A stretch of DNA of 64,000 bases from Verrucomicrobiota bacterium (lineage in GTDB: Bacteria; Verrucomicrobiota; Verrucomicrobiia; Opitutales; Opitutaceae), in the NCBI GenBank assembly GCA_023416735.1, contig JAEZGX010000008.1, positions 62,001 to 126,000 on the forward strand, in the 5' to 3' direction. The notes under the pieces are model-generated. The model was not told the origin of the DNA, did not search any database, and saw nothing but the letters and a program-made list of their open reading frames with translations. Numbering within the stretch: the first letter of the stretch is position 1; every line of letters starts with the position of its first letter. The position numbers and the translations under genes were made by a program. Below, piece after piece: positions 15,767-24,723 of the stretch.

Positions 15767-17142
15767 CGATCAAACGTCTTGGAACCAAGCTGCCGCACCA
15801 GTGCGCCCTTTTTGTTCACGAAAACCAAGTCGGCCTGCTGCAGCGTCCCGTTTCTCGATGAGCGAAACTCGCCAGCGAAATCGAACAACGTGTAGCCGCG
15901 CCGATCGAAATAGTTCATCACATCGAGCAACGACGGCCCATTCTCCCAGAACTGGTAGAGCGATGTTTCGAGGATGAAGATCTCGGTTTTGCCCCACAGC
16001 TGATCGGCTCCCTCCATGACATGCAGCTCGTAGCCTTGCACATCGATCTTCATGAGATCGGGCACGCGCATTTTCCCCTCGGCGAGCAGCGAGTTCACGC
16101 TCCGCTGCGCCACACTCACGACATCCCCCTTCACCTCGCGGTTGAACTCGAGAGCCGTGCTGCCGTAGGTGCCGAACTTCTCGTCGGGCACCGTCATCTG
16201 GAGCTCCCGATCGTCCGGGCCGAGAGCCAGATTCATGTAATGCCACTGCTTGCCATCGTTCGGCACCATGAGATTGCTCCGATAATTCGGCAGCGGTTCA
16301 CCGAGATAGTAAATCGCGTAGGGAAACACCTGCGCGCACGTAAACGACCACGGACCGTTCGAAGCGCCCACGTCGAGAATCACCCGCGGCCTGAAGCCGA
16401 CGTCGCTCAGCAGCTTCAGAAGCTTCTGATCGCCTTCGAATCCTTGCACGACGGTCAGCGGTTTCGCCGGTGCCGGGTCCGCGGCACACGTATAACCATG
16501 CCTCCTCAGCCACTCGCCGTGGGTCACCTCGATCGCATGCAGCACCGCATCCGGCAGCCGTTTGGCATACGTGCCGATCCCCGCATGCACACAACCCACT
16601 TCGCCTTGCGACGGCTTCAACAGTGGATCGATCTGCTTGAGGAGCGAGTCGCTGATCTTCGCCTCCAAACCGAGGTGCCGCGCGATCTCCGCGAGCGTCG
16701 CTTTGGGTTCCGCACACACGGTTTCGTGTCGCAACGACAGCGTGGCCCAGTGCTCCCAAGCCTTCGCGGATGCGATCAACTTGTTCGCCAGCGCTGCGGT
16801 CGGCGCGACCTTCACATACTGGTCGAGCGATGCGAGCGCGTCGCGCACGTCGCGAAACGCGAAAACAATCCGATCCGCCTGCGTCGCCAGCTCGAGATTG
16901 AAACCCTGCGTCCGCACCAGCGCCGGCCGGCCGGGGAATCTGCGGTCCGCCAGTTCCTTATCCCGACAAACGAGGAGTGAACCTCGCTGTCCGCGGTAAA
17001 GCTTTTCGATTCCCGCCGCCGCCCAATCCGCCGCGGGGCAGTGCAGGTCGACGAGTAGGATGCGTTGAAACCCCGCGGCGCCGGCTTCAGCTCCACACAG
17101 AGCGTTTTCTTTGTGGGTGAACGTTCCAACATCAGTGCTCAT
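15763..17142 (-). CDS. FkbM methyltransferase with N-terminal sulfotransferase-like domain
   Basis: A 459-residue two-domain protein. The C-terminal half (about 240-450) is FkbM: AdoMet motif VILDVGASNGPWS and the signature LMKIDVQGYELHVMEGA, typical of O-methyltransferases acting on sugars and other small hydroxyls. The N-terminal 220 residues contain VFAFRDVRDALASL, resembling the PAPS 3'-phosphate-binding RDxRD..S segment of sulfotransferases. I see no convincing 5' phosphosulfate loop, so that half may be inactive or only fold-related. It lies 45 bases after the giant fusion gene and overlaps the next gene by 4 bases. Confidence 0.75.
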   Translation of the reverse strand: MSTDVGTFTHKENALCGAEAGAAGFQRILLVDLHCPAADWAAAGIEKLYRGQRGSLLVCRDKELADRRFPGRPALVRTQGFNLELATQADRIVFAFRDVRDALASLDQYVKVAPTAALANKLIASAKAWEHWATLSLRHETVCAEPKATLAEIARHLGLEAKISDSLLKQIDPLLKPSQGEVGCVHAGIGTYAKRLPDAVLHAIEVTHGEWLRRHGYTCAADPAPAKPLTVVQGFEGDQKLLKLLSDVGFRPRVILDVGASNGPWSFTCAQVFPYAIYYLGEPLPNYRSNLMVPNDGKQWHYMNLALGPDDRELQMTVPDEKFGTYGSTALEFNREVKGDVVSVAQRSVNSLLAEGKMRVPDLMKIDVQGYELHVMEGADQLWGKTEIFILETSLYQFWENGPSLLDVMNYFDRRGYTLFDFAGEFRSSRNGTLQQADLVFVNKKGALVRQLGSKTFDR

Positions 17143-17187
17143 GGTGATTGCGCGGGGTGGGTTGAGTATCCATCGAAAGAATCAAAG

Positions 17188-20100
17188 CTACTCTACCAAG
17201 GTTCCGGCTGTAGCTCGCGCATCTTGCGGAGACGCCGTCTCCTGGCGGGCCAGAATAGCGCCAATTACGGCCAGGCGTGGAGTAGCACGTTTAGGTTCAC
17301 GTTTCCGAATAGCAGCAAGAATTACTCGGGCCGACTCAAACCTGCCCAATCTGCAATCCATGTCCGCCATCAGCTCGAGGATCAGCACCTCGCCCGGAAG
17401 AATCTTTGCCGCACACTCCAGATGATTTCGAGCCCTCTCGAATTGCCCGGCGCGGATCCAACGCTGAGCTTCCTGGGAATGCCGCAACGCCGCCTCAGCT
17501 TGCGCCGGCAGCACCTTTGGCATCGGAAGCTCAGCCTGCAGAAGCTGCGCAGGCTCGAATGCTGGAACCGCGCGCAGAACCTTAGCAATCTCGGCCGCGG
17601 CCATTTCAACGCGCCCCAGCGCCTTGGCGGCTTTGGCGCGATACCAGGAAACCCTCCAATGTCGCAGGCCCGCGTCCGAGCATCGCTCAAACGCTTCCAG
17701 TGCGGCGGAATGATGCCCACGACCCATGTGACCCAATCCACTCCAAAGCTCGAGATATCGATCTTTCGGTAAGACGCGCGCGTAGCCGAAGGCGCAACTG
17801 TAGTGGAAAAGCAGCGATTGGTTCACGATCTCCTCCTCTGCCGACAGGATCTCCTCATCGGTCTCACCGAGAACACTTCGGCAGTAAGGCGAACCCGCCG
17901 CTTCCAACGATTCAACAAACAATCTAGCGCCTGGATGCATGGCGAGTTGCCTCGGCAATTCGCCCCGCACAAGGAGTTCGCTATTTACGGTCCAACGACG
18001 TGCCAATTTCGGCTGCTTCAACAGCCGCTCGAATCGACGGTTGAACTCAACGCCCATCTTATCCGCCCCCCAATGCGCCCGGGCATATTGTGCGGCGTTG
18101 TTCCCGAGCCGTTCGCGTTCTCGCGGATGGGAATACAAGAACTCGATCGCCCGCGCATATTCCTCCTCAGTGTTGACCAGCAATCCAGTTTGGTTGTGAA
18201 GAATCAGATCCGAGATACCGCCATGCGGAAACGCCACGATCGCGATCCCGCTGAACATCACCTCTTGGATGTTCAATTCCGCTGCGGCATACGTTTCGGC
18301 GCATAGCGGATATCCGTAAACGTCGATCGTCTCGAGCACCGATGAGACATCGTCGACCGCACCCAACAACTCGAACTTGTCGGCACAGCCTCTCTCCTTG
18401 GCTTCCGTCTCAAGCCACTCGGTTGATCCCCCGCCACAGATTACAAACCTTACTCCGGGAACCTCGACCATGCTGCTCATACGCACGAAATGCGGATGCA
18501 TCTTCGTGGGATCAGGAGTTCCAACGTAGCCCACTCTGAACCCTTCATGGGAGCGGGCACGGAATCCTCGCAGCCGCTCAAAATCTGCGCTGGCGAAAAT
18601 CAGCCCACTGCGCGAGTTCTCCGCCGCCGTGCCGCAATTGCGCATCGCAGGATGACGACACGTGTGCTCGCTGCATCCTGCGGCGAAATCTACAAATTCG
18701 ACCAGCTTGCGACTTAATACGTAAGGGGCGTGGTAGCCGCCGACATGGATCCATGCCATTAACCGCATCGCTGGAAGCTCTGACGCAAACAACCGGACGA
18801 TCTCCGGATAGTTCCACCAGTGGACGAGAACGATATCGGCCGCCGCCATGGCTCGCTTCAAATCGCGTGGAGGGGGCGAATCGATCAAAGCTAGGTTCGC
18901 ATCGCGCACTAGCTCGATTCCAGTTCGTTCAGCGGGCTGCAGCGATACCACCGTGTGCTCGGGCCCGCCCGACCGTCGTGAATGCGTCGCAACGGAAACC
19001 ATCGCCCGCGCCGCTCCGCCCCCACCGAGCCTTTGCACGATATGCAATACCTTGGGGCGATCAGATGGCTGTTGGAACAATCCAGTTTGGACATTCTTAG
19101 CGGTCCGGAGCTTTGTTTCGAATCCGGCCCGATCCAGATGCTCCAGTCCCGCTAACGTGCAAACGCGGCCCAACTGTCCGGAATCGTCTAAGAATCCCGC
19201 AATCTTCCCGCCATCCGTATAGTCAATCGCGATGAACGGGCTGCCGACCGCTGAGGCGAATACACAGGAGTGGAATCGCATGCATACGCAAAACTCCGCT
19301 GCGGCCATTGCGTCCAGGATCTCACGCGGCGTGCGCGGCTCCCACACAAACGTCAATCGAGGATTCCGGATAGAGCGCACAAGGTCGCGCGCATAGATGC
19401 GATCGTCTTTCCCCACTGGGAAGTGATGCATCGCCCACAGCTCGATCCGGTGTTCCGGATACCAATCCAAGAGTCGTTCAAGGAAGCTGGTGAGATTCGC
19501 GGTGGCGCGAGCCGGTGTGAGCGATTGCGGGTATTCGCACGTCAACTCCCGGAGAAAGCAGCGGATCACTTTCCCTTCGCCTCCGTGATGACGAATCCCC
19601 TGTTCTTCAATGAAGGTGTGTGCCGGATCCGGCCGGACTTCGATCGACTTCCGAATCCCGAATCTTCGCAGAAGGTCGCGTGATGCTTCATCGCGAACTC
19701 TGATTTGAGTAGCCAGGCGCGCAATGCGACAAACGTTCCAGCGATACTCCTCGTTGTTCAGGGGCCCGACTCCACACCCTTCGATAACCCGCGGCTTGCC
19801 CGCCCGCGCAAAGTGAACGAACAGGCGGAGTATCTTTCCAGTCTCATGGATGTCCATCAACGGACCACCCGCCATCACCACCGCGTCACAATCCTGCACT
19901 GCCCGCATCGCATCCCGGCTTACATAATCGGCAATTCGAACCCGAGCGCGGATCTCGGGTGGCCACTCCGCGATCGTGGTTCTCGTGTAATTCGGGTGCA
20001 AACTGAGCACGCAAAACCGAAGCGCGCTGTTCTCCCGAGAGTATTCAGCGATAATTCCGCGAAGAATGGCGATGTCGCCCGCCGTCTCCGTTCCATACCA

Positions 20101-21255
20101 GCCAACCAGCAATATTTCACGAATCGATGGCCAATCTAGAGGCACGACCGGCACCTCTGTCATTTCGATCGAACTTTCCTCCATCCCGTAAAGCGCACTC
20201 CCGCATTCCTCGGCCATGACTAACTCAACGCGCGAGGATTCCGACCACTCGTCATGGTAGTCGTGAATACAGGTCGCACAATGTTCCGCGGCGATCTGCT
20301 TGCGGTCCTCTCGCACGCGTTTCTCCACGGCGTCCCCGGAAAAGTCGGGAACAAAGGAGCTCCCCTTCGGTGCGCATGCCGCCAGTTCTCCGCGGGCACC
20401 CATGTTCACCGCAGCCCCCCTCTGATATGGACACGCTACGAGACGTTTTCCTCCCGTTAGAATCGATTGTATCGACCGATAGGTCCGGCGAATTGCTTCG
20501 TCCTTCTCATATTCGGTAATCAACAGGCTGAAAAAACAGACCAGATGCCTCACCTCTCGATCGTCAAAACTCCTGATCTCGCTCGAGCAGTCCGCATTAT
20601 AGAGGGGCCTGATGAACTCCGCGATCCGAAATCGGACATACACGCCGTTTTTCTGGCCCCAATCCAACAGATCGTGCAGCCCGTAGACATTACTGCGCAC
20701 CACCGTGCAGGCAGCAATCACGTTAACGCCGCGATCCTTCAAGGTGAGGAGCGTTCGGGACGCGGCATCAAACGCCCCGCGTCGCCCACGAACAGAATCG
20801 TGCACGTCTCCGATACCGTCGAGTGATACCATCCCGTGGAATTCGAGACCACCGGTCCTATACATCTCGTGCACCTGCGAATAGATGGCCACCGTTCGAT
20901 CGGTCTGCATGCCGTGCGTCATGAACGACGCCCCTTCCAGCCTCGGAAGACATTCGGGCAACAATCGGTAGAGTTCGATCAGATCCTTCCGAAGCGTGGG
21001 CTCGCCGCCCGTCACGCCAACGTGTGCAATAGAGGAGAAGTAGGGCTGACGCAGATACGTGCCCAATTCTTCGAGCGAAATCGTTTCCCGTCTGCCGTCC
21101 TTCCAGATGTTGCACATTACACACCGGCTGTTGCAGACGTCGATCGCCTGCAGATTCAGTGTGGTTGGACCCGAGCTGCCCACAATGTTTCGGTCTTCCT
21201 TCATCGTAGATCGCTGAAACGGTCCTGTAAGTCCGGCGGTGCTCACCACTTCCAT
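17188..21255 (-). CDS. Radical SAM / pyruvyltransferase-like / GT4 / TPR giant fusion protein
   Basis: A 1355-residue protein with four apparent modules. Residues 32-230 are radical SAM: C41, C45, C48 in CNSRCVMCN and GGEP at 83-86. A SPASM-like region follows with C275, C294, C326 and C329. Residues about 380-695 resemble polysaccharide pyruvyltransferases (GWYGTETAGDIAIL, VVMAGGPLMD, CMRFHSCVFASAVGSPFIA). Residues about 735-1080 are a GT-B glycosyltransferase of GT4 type (RLGGGGAARAMVSVA, VAFPHGGISDLI). Residues about 1130-1340 are TPR-like helices. The ATG lies inside the 3' end of the preceding FkbM gene, with AAGGAGG upstream. No internal stop or frameshift. Activity and substrate unknown; the operon points to protein-linked glycan modification. 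Confidence 0.85.
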   Translation of the reverse strand: MEVVSTAGLTGPFQRSTMKEDRNIVGSSGPTTLNLQAIDVCNSRCVMCNIWKDGRRETISLEELGTYLRQPYFSSIAHVGVTGGEPTLRKDLIELYRLLPECLPRLEGASFMTHGMQTDRTVAIYSQVHEMYRTGGLEFHGMVSLDGIGDVHDSVRGRRGAFDAASRTLLTLKDRGVNVIAACTVVRSNVYGLHDLLDWGQKNGVYVRFRIAEFIRPLYNADCSSEIRSFDDREVRHLVCFFSLLITEYEKDEAIRRTYRSIQSILTGGKRLVACPYQRGAAVNMGARGELAACAPKGSSFVPDFSGDAVEKRVREDRKQIAAEHCATCIHDYHDEWSESSRVELVMAEECGSALYGMEESSIEMTEVPVVPLDWPSIREILLVGWYGTETAGDIAILRGIIAEYSRENSALRFCVLSLHPNYTRTTIAEWPPEIRARVRIADYVSRDAMRAVQDCDAVVMAGGPLMDIHETGKILRLFVHFARAGKPRVIEGCGVGPLNNEEYRWNVCRIARLATQIRVRDEASRDLLRRFGIRKSIEVRPDPAHTFIEEQGIRHHGGEGKVIRCFLRELTCEYPQSLTPARATANLTSFLERLLDWYPEHRIELWAMHHFPVGKDDRIYARDLVRSIRNPRLTFVWEPRTPREILDAMAAAEFCVCMRFHSCVFASAVGSPFIAIDYTDGGKIAGFLDDSGQLGRVCTLAGLEHLDRAGFETKLRTAKNVQTGLFQQPSDRPKVLHIVQRLGGGGAARAMVSVATHSRRSGGPEHTVVSLQPAERTGIELVRDANLALIDSPPPRDLKRAMAAADIVLVHWWNYPEIVRLFASELPAMRLMAWIHVGGYHAPYVLSRKLVEFVDFAAGCSEHTCRHPAMRNCGTAAENSRSGLIFASADFERLRGFRARSHEGFRVGYVGTPDPTKMHPHFVRMSSMVEVPGVRFVICGGGSTEWLETEAKERGCADKFELLGAVDDVSSVLETIDVYGYPLCAETYAAAELNIQEVMFSGIAIVAFPHGGISDLILHNQTGLLVNTEEEYARAIEFLYSHPRERERLGNNAAQYARAHWGADKMGVEFNRRFERLLKQPKLARRWTVNSELLVRGELPRQLAMHPGARLFVESLEAAGSPYCRSVLGETDEEILSAEEEIVNQSLLFHYSCAFGYARVLPKDRYLELWSGLGHMGRGHHSAALEAFERCSDAGLRHWRVSWYRAKAAKALGRVEMAAAEIAKVLRAVPAFEPAQLLQAELPMPKVLPAQAEAALRHSQEAQRWIRAGQFERARNHLECAAKILPGEVLILELMADMDCRLGRFESARVILAAIRKREPKRATPRLAVIGAILARQETASPQDARATAGTLVE

Positions 21256-21941
21256 CCTCCGCTCGCCTCCTTGATCTGCTTCATTAACCGCTTCGAAACA
21301 AAGAAGCCGTCCACCGCGGTCAGTTCGCGATACTCGCCATAGTAAGGTCCGCAGATCTCCACCAGGACGAATCCGAGCGGTGATAACGCTTGGACAAGTT
21401 CAGTCAGCAGCGGGGTATTCGGCCCATAGCCCCGCGTCAGCCACGTTTCTAGAAACAACAAATCGGCTCCGTCGATGAGCGATCCCGCGCCTTCCAACAC
21501 AAATGCTTCGAAGCCCTGCACATCCATTTTGACGACGTTCGGCGCCGGCAGCGCGCACTTCGCCGCATACTCGTCGAGTCGCCAACACGGCACTTCTATC
21601 CTCTTCGCCATCGACGAGGGCATGGGGTGCAAGCTTGAGCCCACACTGTCTTCCGTGACGTGCATCGTCGCCCCGCCGCTCTCGTTACCCAATGCGATCG
21701 AATGCAACGTGAACTTCGCATGGGTGGCCAAAGTCGCTCGCATCCCTTCGTCATACTTGGGGCTGTGTCCCGACAGTGGTTCGAAAAGGTGAAAGTCTGC
21801 GTCAGGGAATATCTCGGCAATCTCGCGCGACCAACTGCCGTTGGACGCCCCGATGTCATAGATGACTTTCGGCGAATATCCGTATCGCGCGAACCGTTGG
21901 AAAAAGGCCACTTCTCCTGATGCGAAAAGTTCGGTGTGCAT
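21243..21941 (-). CDS. FkbM family methyltransferase
   Basis: A 232-residue single-domain enzyme. The AdoMet motif I is VIYDIGASNGSWS (residues 26-38), with an acidic residue after strand 2 (FHLFEP), and the FkbM signature is VVKMDVQGFEAFVLEGA (about 135-151). FkbM enzymes O-methylate sugars or other small hydroxyl groups. It lies 27 bases after the TPR-glycosyltransferase gene and overlaps the start of the giant fusion gene by 13 bases. It is shorter than the C-terminal FkbM half of the 15763-17142 protein, and both motifs are similar, so they may be paralogues. Confidence 0.88.
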   Translation of the reverse strand: MHTELFASGEVAFFQRFARYGYSPKVIYDIGASNGSWSREIAEIFPDADFHLFEPLSGHSPKYDEGMRATLATHAKFTLHSIALGNESGGATMHVTEDSVGSSLHPMPSSMAKRIEVPCWRLDEYAAKCALPAPNVVKMDVQGFEAFVLEGAGSLIDGADLLFLETWLTRGYGPNTPLLTELVQALSPLGFVLVEICGPYYGEYRELTAVDGFFVSKRLMKQIKEASGGWKW

Positions 21942-21968
21942 GTGCTCTCGAGATTTGTTTATTGTTCC

Positions 21969-24719
21969 TCACGCGGCGCCGGCTACCAGAGATCCGCTTG
22001 CTGTCATCGGTTCGAAGAAGCTTTGCCAAGAGGCCACCAGCGGACTCCCGGCCCGCAAGGACTCCCAAACCCATTCGCCGCCATTCCGGCAGACGAACGC
22101 CGGCGTCGCCGTCTTGGCATTCTGAATACATTCCGCCCTGACCTCCGGGCGCAGCAGGTCGGTGATCGCACGCGATGCCTCGGCCACGTCATAGCTCGCA
22201 CAACGTCCCACCCCAAGATTCGTCACAAACCGCGCCGCCGCCGTGTCGGGATGCCCCAGCACCAGCATCGGCGTAAACGATTGCGTCAGGATGAACACCA
22301 TCCGCGAAGGCAGGCTCAACCGCGTCAGCCATTCATTCTTCTCCGTGCCGTCCAGCATCCCGCTCGGCACCACCACAAATGGATACTTCGCCAACTGCGC
22401 CGCCAGTTCCGACTCCGGGATGAATCCGCGACAGTGGATCCCCTCCCTCTTCAACTCATCCTTTTTCGCCGGCAGCCACGGCACATCTGCATTACCAAAC
22501 CAATCGAGCTTCAACCCCGACGCGCGCACGAGCCCGCGCAGTTGCTCGAATTGCTGCGGCGACCAGATATTTCCGACCAGCACCGCTCGCGGCGCACTGC
22601 TCGTCGGCTTCCAATGATTCGGCACCTGCGGAGCCAGCGAGTCGACTAGCGGCGGCATCACCCCCATCGACAAACCAAAACGCGCTTCATACGCGTCGCG
22701 CATCTCCGCCGAGATCGCCAGCCGCAGCGACGACGCCATCAACGTCTGCCTCGCAAGTTCCGCCGGCACGCGCGGCACATGGATCGTCTGATCGTCCATT
22801 ACATACGTGCACAATGGCGCGCCTGACAACCGCTGCGCCGCCAGGGCGTTCTCGAAGTCCTCCTTCGCAAATGGCACGCAAAGGATCCGCCGAATTCGGA
22901 AGCGTTTTAGCAATTTCCCGAGCACGTCCGCCCGCTGCTCGATCGTAAGCCCCGAGCCTTTCAGCACGATATGCTCTCCAGGCAACTCCACTACTCCGCC
23001 GTAAATCGTCGATGAGCGTAATGTGACCATCCGCTCTCCCTCGGGAAACATCCGCTTCACCAACACACCCGTGCCATGGAGCTTGGAAATTTCCACATAG
23101 CAGACGATGAGGTCTCGCTCTTCCACTTCGACCGGCCGCGCATCGAACTGCAGCTTCTCCCGCCAGCGTCGCGCCGCCACCGAGCCGGGGTGTCGCGGTG
23201 GGATCGATTGGAAAGCTTCCTCGGCGATCTCAGGCCGGCCACAGCGCAACGCGACATCCGCAAGCGCAAGCTGCACATCCCCATCCGCTGGCGTGAGTGC
23301 CGCCGCATGCAACACGAAACTCAGTGCTTCGCTCTCACGCTTGTTACGCACCAGCACCATCGCGATCTCCAGAAGCGGACGCGTGTCCACCGGATCCGCC
23401 GCTGCCGCTTGCAACAACATCGCGAGCGCATTGTTCACCTGCTCCCGTTTTGCGAAATACATCGCCGCCAGCAGCATCGCATCCGTGTGCTTTGGATTGC
23501 AGCGCAGCGCCATCAGCGCGCTCTCCTTCGCCTCAGCCGGATTCCGCGATAGCTCGCGCCAGCCGTGTCGAACCAGGCGCTGCATCTGCCTCGAGCCCAC
23601 TCTGCTCACCGCACGGCGTTCGAGTTCAATCCATCGCGGATGCGTCGCCGCTTCCACACGCAATCGGTCCGACAGCTTCTCAAACAATTCACGGTTGCCG
23701 GCCTCCAACGCTGCCTCTGCCATCACGAGGAGCGCGATCGTGCTCCGAGGATTTTCCCGCAGCACTTCTTTAGCACGCGCAACAGCCTCAATATAGTTGC
23801 CGCACTCCAACGCCGCGACGGCCGCGTCTTCCCCCTTCCGTCGTTGCGAGGGTCTCACCCCCCACGCCGTGTCTGGCTCTGCGAAAATGAAACCGCGGCG
23901 CTTCGCTGCATCGATGTGCGCCGCGAGATCTTCGCGCGCTCCCATCCACCACACCGCACGGAACCCCGTCACATCGGCCGGCAGTGACTCGGTCTCGGCC
24001 AACACGAGGATGTGCGCGCCGACGGCATTGCCATCTTCTCCAGCGGCTTCTACCTCCAATTCCGTGATGAGATCTCGTGCCGCTTCGCGCGCGCTGTCCC
24101 TGCAGACCACGGCCAAACGCCCGCATTCCGCTCGCAAGCTCCGCACGGACTCGAGCAGCGAAAGATCCAAGCCCCGCGTCTCATGGCTGCATGTTTCGAG
24201 CGGATCGACTGACCGCCGGCCACCGCTCACCCACCTCTCGAATTCTGCCACGCGTTCCAGCTCGTTCGCATCCTCACCATCGTTCGCACCCACCAAAGGC
24301 TTCCACCACGTGCGCAATCCCCGCGCTTCAAAATACGCCGCATCTTTTCTGTCACCTCCGAGAATGACGCCCTCATAACCACCGAGCTGCGCTTCCGTGA
24401 TCGCCGCTTGGATCGGAGTCCCCGGATACAGGCACTCGCCCCACACCAAAATCCTGCACCCTTGCATCGGGTCCGGAATTCGCACTGCCGCCGACGATGC
24501 AGGATCGAAAATCCGGACGAACACCTCCGGCTGTTGATCGCCCGCCAAACGGCCCAAGACACACGCAAGTGCATCCTCGGTTGCCGGCGCACCCAACGTG
24601 AGCACAACCTCGCCGAAGACCTTGTCGCGAAACGCCGGCCCACAATTCACCTGCTCGAGCCCGAACCGCGGCACGGGTCGAATCTCCGGCGGGAAATCGC
24701 TCCAGCAGAGGACGCGCAT
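21969..24719 (-). CDS. TPR-containing glycosyltransferase
   Basis: A 916-residue protein. The start is the ATG (MRVLCWSDF) 4 bases after the stop of the upstream gene; the open frame's longer N-terminus is antisense-like. Residues about 1-280 are a variable alpha/beta region, about 290-530 are TPR-like helical repeats (KHTDAMLLAAMYFAKREQ type), and about 540-900 resemble a GT-B glycosyltransferase (AVLVGNIWSPQQFEQL, LKLDWFGNADVPWLP, GVGRCASYDVAEASRAI). TPRs next to transferase domains usually select protein acceptors. It is the second gene of the modification operon. Confidence 0.7.
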   Translation of the reverse strand: MRVLCWSDFPPEIRPVPRFGLEQVNCGPAFRDKVFGEVVLTLGAPATEDALACVLGRLAGDQQPEVFVRIFDPASSAAVRIPDPMQGCRILVWGECLYPGTPIQAAITEAQLGGYEGVILGGDRKDAAYFEARGLRTWWKPLVGANDGEDANELERVAEFERWVSGGRRSVDPLETCSHETRGLDLSLLESVRSLRAECGRLAVVCRDSAREAARDLITELEVEAAGEDGNAVGAHILVLAETESLPADVTGFRAVWWMGAREDLAAHIDAAKRRGFIFAEPDTAWGVRPSQRRKGEDAAVAALECGNYIEAVARAKEVLRENPRSTIALLVMAEAALEAGNRELFEKLSDRLRVEAATHPRWIELERRAVSRVGSRQMQRLVRHGWRELSRNPAEAKESALMALRCNPKHTDAMLLAAMYFAKREQVNNALAMLLQAAAADPVDTRPLLEIAMVLVRNKRESEALSFVLHAAALTPADGDVQLALADVALRCGRPEIAEEAFQSIPPRHPGSVAARRWREKLQFDARPVEVEERDLIVCYVEISKLHGTGVLVKRMFPEGERMVTLRSSTIYGGVVELPGEHIVLKGSGLTIEQRADVLGKLLKRFRIRRILCVPFAKEDFENALAAQRLSGAPLCTYVMDDQTIHVPRVPAELARQTLMASSLRLAISAEMRDAYEARFGLSMGVMPPLVDSLAPQVPNHWKPTSSAPRAVLVGNIWSPQQFEQLRGLVRASGLKLDWFGNADVPWLPAKKDELKREGIHCRGFIPESELAAQLAKYPFVVVPSGMLDGTEKNEWLTRLSLPSRMVFILTQSFTPMLVLGHPDTAAARFVTNLGVGRCASYDVAEASRAITDLLRPEVRAECIQNAKTATPAFVCRNGGEWVWESLRAGSPLVASWQSFFEPMTASGSLVAGAA

Positions 24720-24723
24720 GAGG

